A program made the translations under genes and the position numbers. DNA of 64,000 bases. Origin: Rhodospirillaceae bacterium (GTDB taxonomy: Bacteria > Pseudomonadota > Alphaproteobacteria > Bin65). The stretch lies in the NCBI GenBank assembly GCA_028819475.1, contig JAPPLJ010000050.1, forward strand, positions 353,900-417,899, given 5' to 3'. The notes below the pieces were generated by a model. It was not told where the DNA came from, searched no databases, and saw only the letters and a list, made by a program, of their open reading frames with translations. Shown here piece by piece: positions 62,784 to 64,000 of the stretch (position 1 is the first letter of the stretch; each line of letters opens with the position of its first letter).

Positions 62784-63061
62784 GCCAAATGCTCGACCTC
62801 AGACGCGCCGCGAAAGCGGACGTAGACGAGCATGGAGGAATCGGTCTTTTCCTCGACAAGGTCGCGAATGATCGAGCGCAGCCGCGACCGCTTGGCGAAT
62901 TCGACGTGATCGTCCTTCAGCATCGCCCACACCCAGACGGCGGGGTCGTCGGTGGAGTCGGGGCCGGTTTCGACATGCCAGCTGCTGACAGGGGTCGGCA
63001 GTTCGGGAAGTTCGCGAAGCGCGGCTTCCAAGGTGCTGGCGGCGACGTCCATGTCAGTCAT
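62780..63061 (-). CDS. Small partner of the HEPN-like protein, unknown family
   Basis: The 93-residue protein (MTDMDVAASTLEAALREL) has an alpha/beta pattern with DDPAVWVWAMLKDDHVEF, RSIIRDLVEE and SSMLVYVRFRGASEVE. The order resembles small nucleotidyltransferase-like partners of HEPN proteins, but the MNT motif (GSxARG...DxD) is not present. It overlaps the HEPN-like gene by 4 bp, so the two form an operon. Its role is inferred only from this association. Confidence 0.6.
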   Translation of the reverse strand: MTDMDVAASTLEAALRELPELPTPVSSWHVETGPDSTDDPAVWVWAMLKDDHVEFAKRSRLRSIIRDLVEEKTDSSMLVYVRFRGASEVEHLA

Positions 63062-63335
63062 CCATCGGTTATGTCGACATCATATATGGTGCCTTGAGGG
63101 CGAGTATGGTAGTGGTGGCGACTGTCTGCAATCGGAATGGCGGCTGGGAATCAGGTATCGAGCGGAGGTCAGTTCGCTGCTGTCAGGCGGCCTCTTGCTG
63201 CTCCGCATTTGCGCTGCCACGGCTGCACGACCTTTAGGTCCTCGTCCTGAAGGTGAATAGTTCATCTTTTGAGACACTGTTAATTTGGGCGTGAATCTCG
63301 TATGGCGATGATGCCGCTGGCCTGAGTGTCGGGGC

Positions 63336-63596
63336 TCATGCAGCGAGGCTGGCGTCGCTGCCGGTGGGGATGTTGTCGTTTGCGGGGGTATCGGCCTTGC
63401 CCATGAGGGTGGCCCAGGCGCGGTCGAAGCGCTCGGATTTGATGAGGGCGCGGACGGTGAGAACGGCTTGCCCGCCGGGGATGCGCCATCGCATGCCGGA
63501 GCGCTTCATTCTCTGTGTGACGAGTATTTGCCGTGAAACAGTTTCGACTGCGAGACGCACGGGGTCGATCCACCGCCACGGTTGTGGGGTTGGCAT
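63336..63596 (-). mobile_element. ISKra4-family transposase C-terminal remnant
   Basis: RMKRSGMRWRIPGGQAVLTV and SERFDRAWATLMGKAD are conserved C-terminal segments of ISKra4-type transposases. Only about 85 residues are open, and the upstream catalytic region is absent, so it is a fragment. The sequence lies beside a second IS remnant at the window edge. Confidence 0.8.
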
Positions 63597-63692
63597 CGGT
63601 CGCCGGTTTTGGCGCGGTCGTGACGAGCGGTGGACTTCCCCGATTTGGCCCGAAGCTGGCCCCGCGCAGCCGTGTGGCGTTATGCGTGCCGA

Positions 63693-64000
63693 TCAGGCAG
63701 CCTTGGGTTCTGCCGCGTTCACGGGGGCGACATAGCCGTAGCGTCGGAGCATTCGGATCCACCGCGGGGCGTTGCGCTTGACCATGAGCGCTTCGTAGTC
63801 GGCGGTGCGATCGTAGTAGGGCGTGGCGGTTTTGAGCACGACATAGACGATGCGCAGCATCTTGTGGGCGCCGGCGACGATGGCGCGCTTGTATCCGCGC
63901 CGTGCGGCCAGCGCGCGGTGATGGGCCTCGAACTGGCAGCCTTTGGTTCGGGCCGCGCCGTGTGCGCACTCGACGAGGGTAGCCCGCAAGGTTTTGGCGC
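63693..64000 (-). mobile_element. IS110/IS1111-family transposase C-terminal part, cut by the window edge
   Basis: The frame is open to the right edge: AKTLRATLVECAHGAARTKG, then YKRAIVAGAHKMLRIVYVVL and MVKRNAPRWIRMLRRYGYVA, all typical of the IS110 C-terminal region. The N-terminal DEDD part would lie beyond 64000. The reading frame is intact in the visible part. Confidence 0.85.

Overview
The window is a 64 kb piece of a high-GC alphaproteobacterial chromosome, probably from a Rhodospirillales-like lineage. The main taxonomic clues are two gene orders typical of Alphaproteobacteria: aminotransferase-hom-glpX-recJ, and aroQ-accB-accC-aat-DUF2155 followed by mlaD and an NDUFA12-type complex I gene. 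An imuA-imuB-dnaE2 mutasome, a class I PHA synthase and a B12-dependent class II ribonucleotide reductase agree with this. No rRNA, tRNA or CRISPR array was seen.

Layout. 0-0.3 kb: a partial VapB-like antitoxin with a palindromic operator. 0.36-6.5 kb (minus strand): lipoprotein, aminotransferase, homoserine dehydrogenase, GlpX and RecJ. 6.8-10.3 kb: PHA synthase, a cupin, an SDR and a gamma-carbonic anhydrase. 10.7-18.2 kb: the DNA-damage mutasome, split by an orphan antitoxin and a REP-associated transposase with two perfect REP palindromes. 18.4-24.8 kb: a lipid or terpenoid catabolic set (two P450s, acyl-CoA dehydrogenase, SDR, two MaoC-type proteins). 24.9-35.3 kb: a redoxin and a DsbD-like protein, acyl-CoA ligase, Hpt, a Rieske oxygenase, Icd, a nitroreductase, a LOG protein and cytochrome c'. 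35.6-42.9 kb: an aromatic-amine-dioxygenase-like cluster whose glutamine-synthetase-like gene carries an in-frame TAG, then a VOC protein, an NAD-dependent dehydrogenase and a PqqC-like oxidase. 43-50.8 kb: glutathione reductase and the conserved aroQ/acc/aat/mlaD/NDUFA12 block. 50.9-51.5 kb: a HigBA pair. 51.6-56.8 kb: an EamA transporter and nrdJ, which has NrdR-like boxes upstream. 56.9-64 kb: an accessory region with a methyltransferase-HNH fusion, a DUF2513-like gene, a trypsin-like protease, an AAA ATPase, a HEPN-like gene with a small partner, and remnants of IS630, ISKra4 and IS110.

Intergenic spaces are seeded with at least three families of long imperfect palindromes. One family-B copy has a second palindrome nested inside it between 9-bp direct repeats. 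The most notable observations are the nonsense-split glutamine-synthetase-like gene, the REP transposase and orphan antitoxin inside the mutasome, the methyltransferase-HNH fusion operon, and the repeated NrdR-type boxes upstream of nrdJ.
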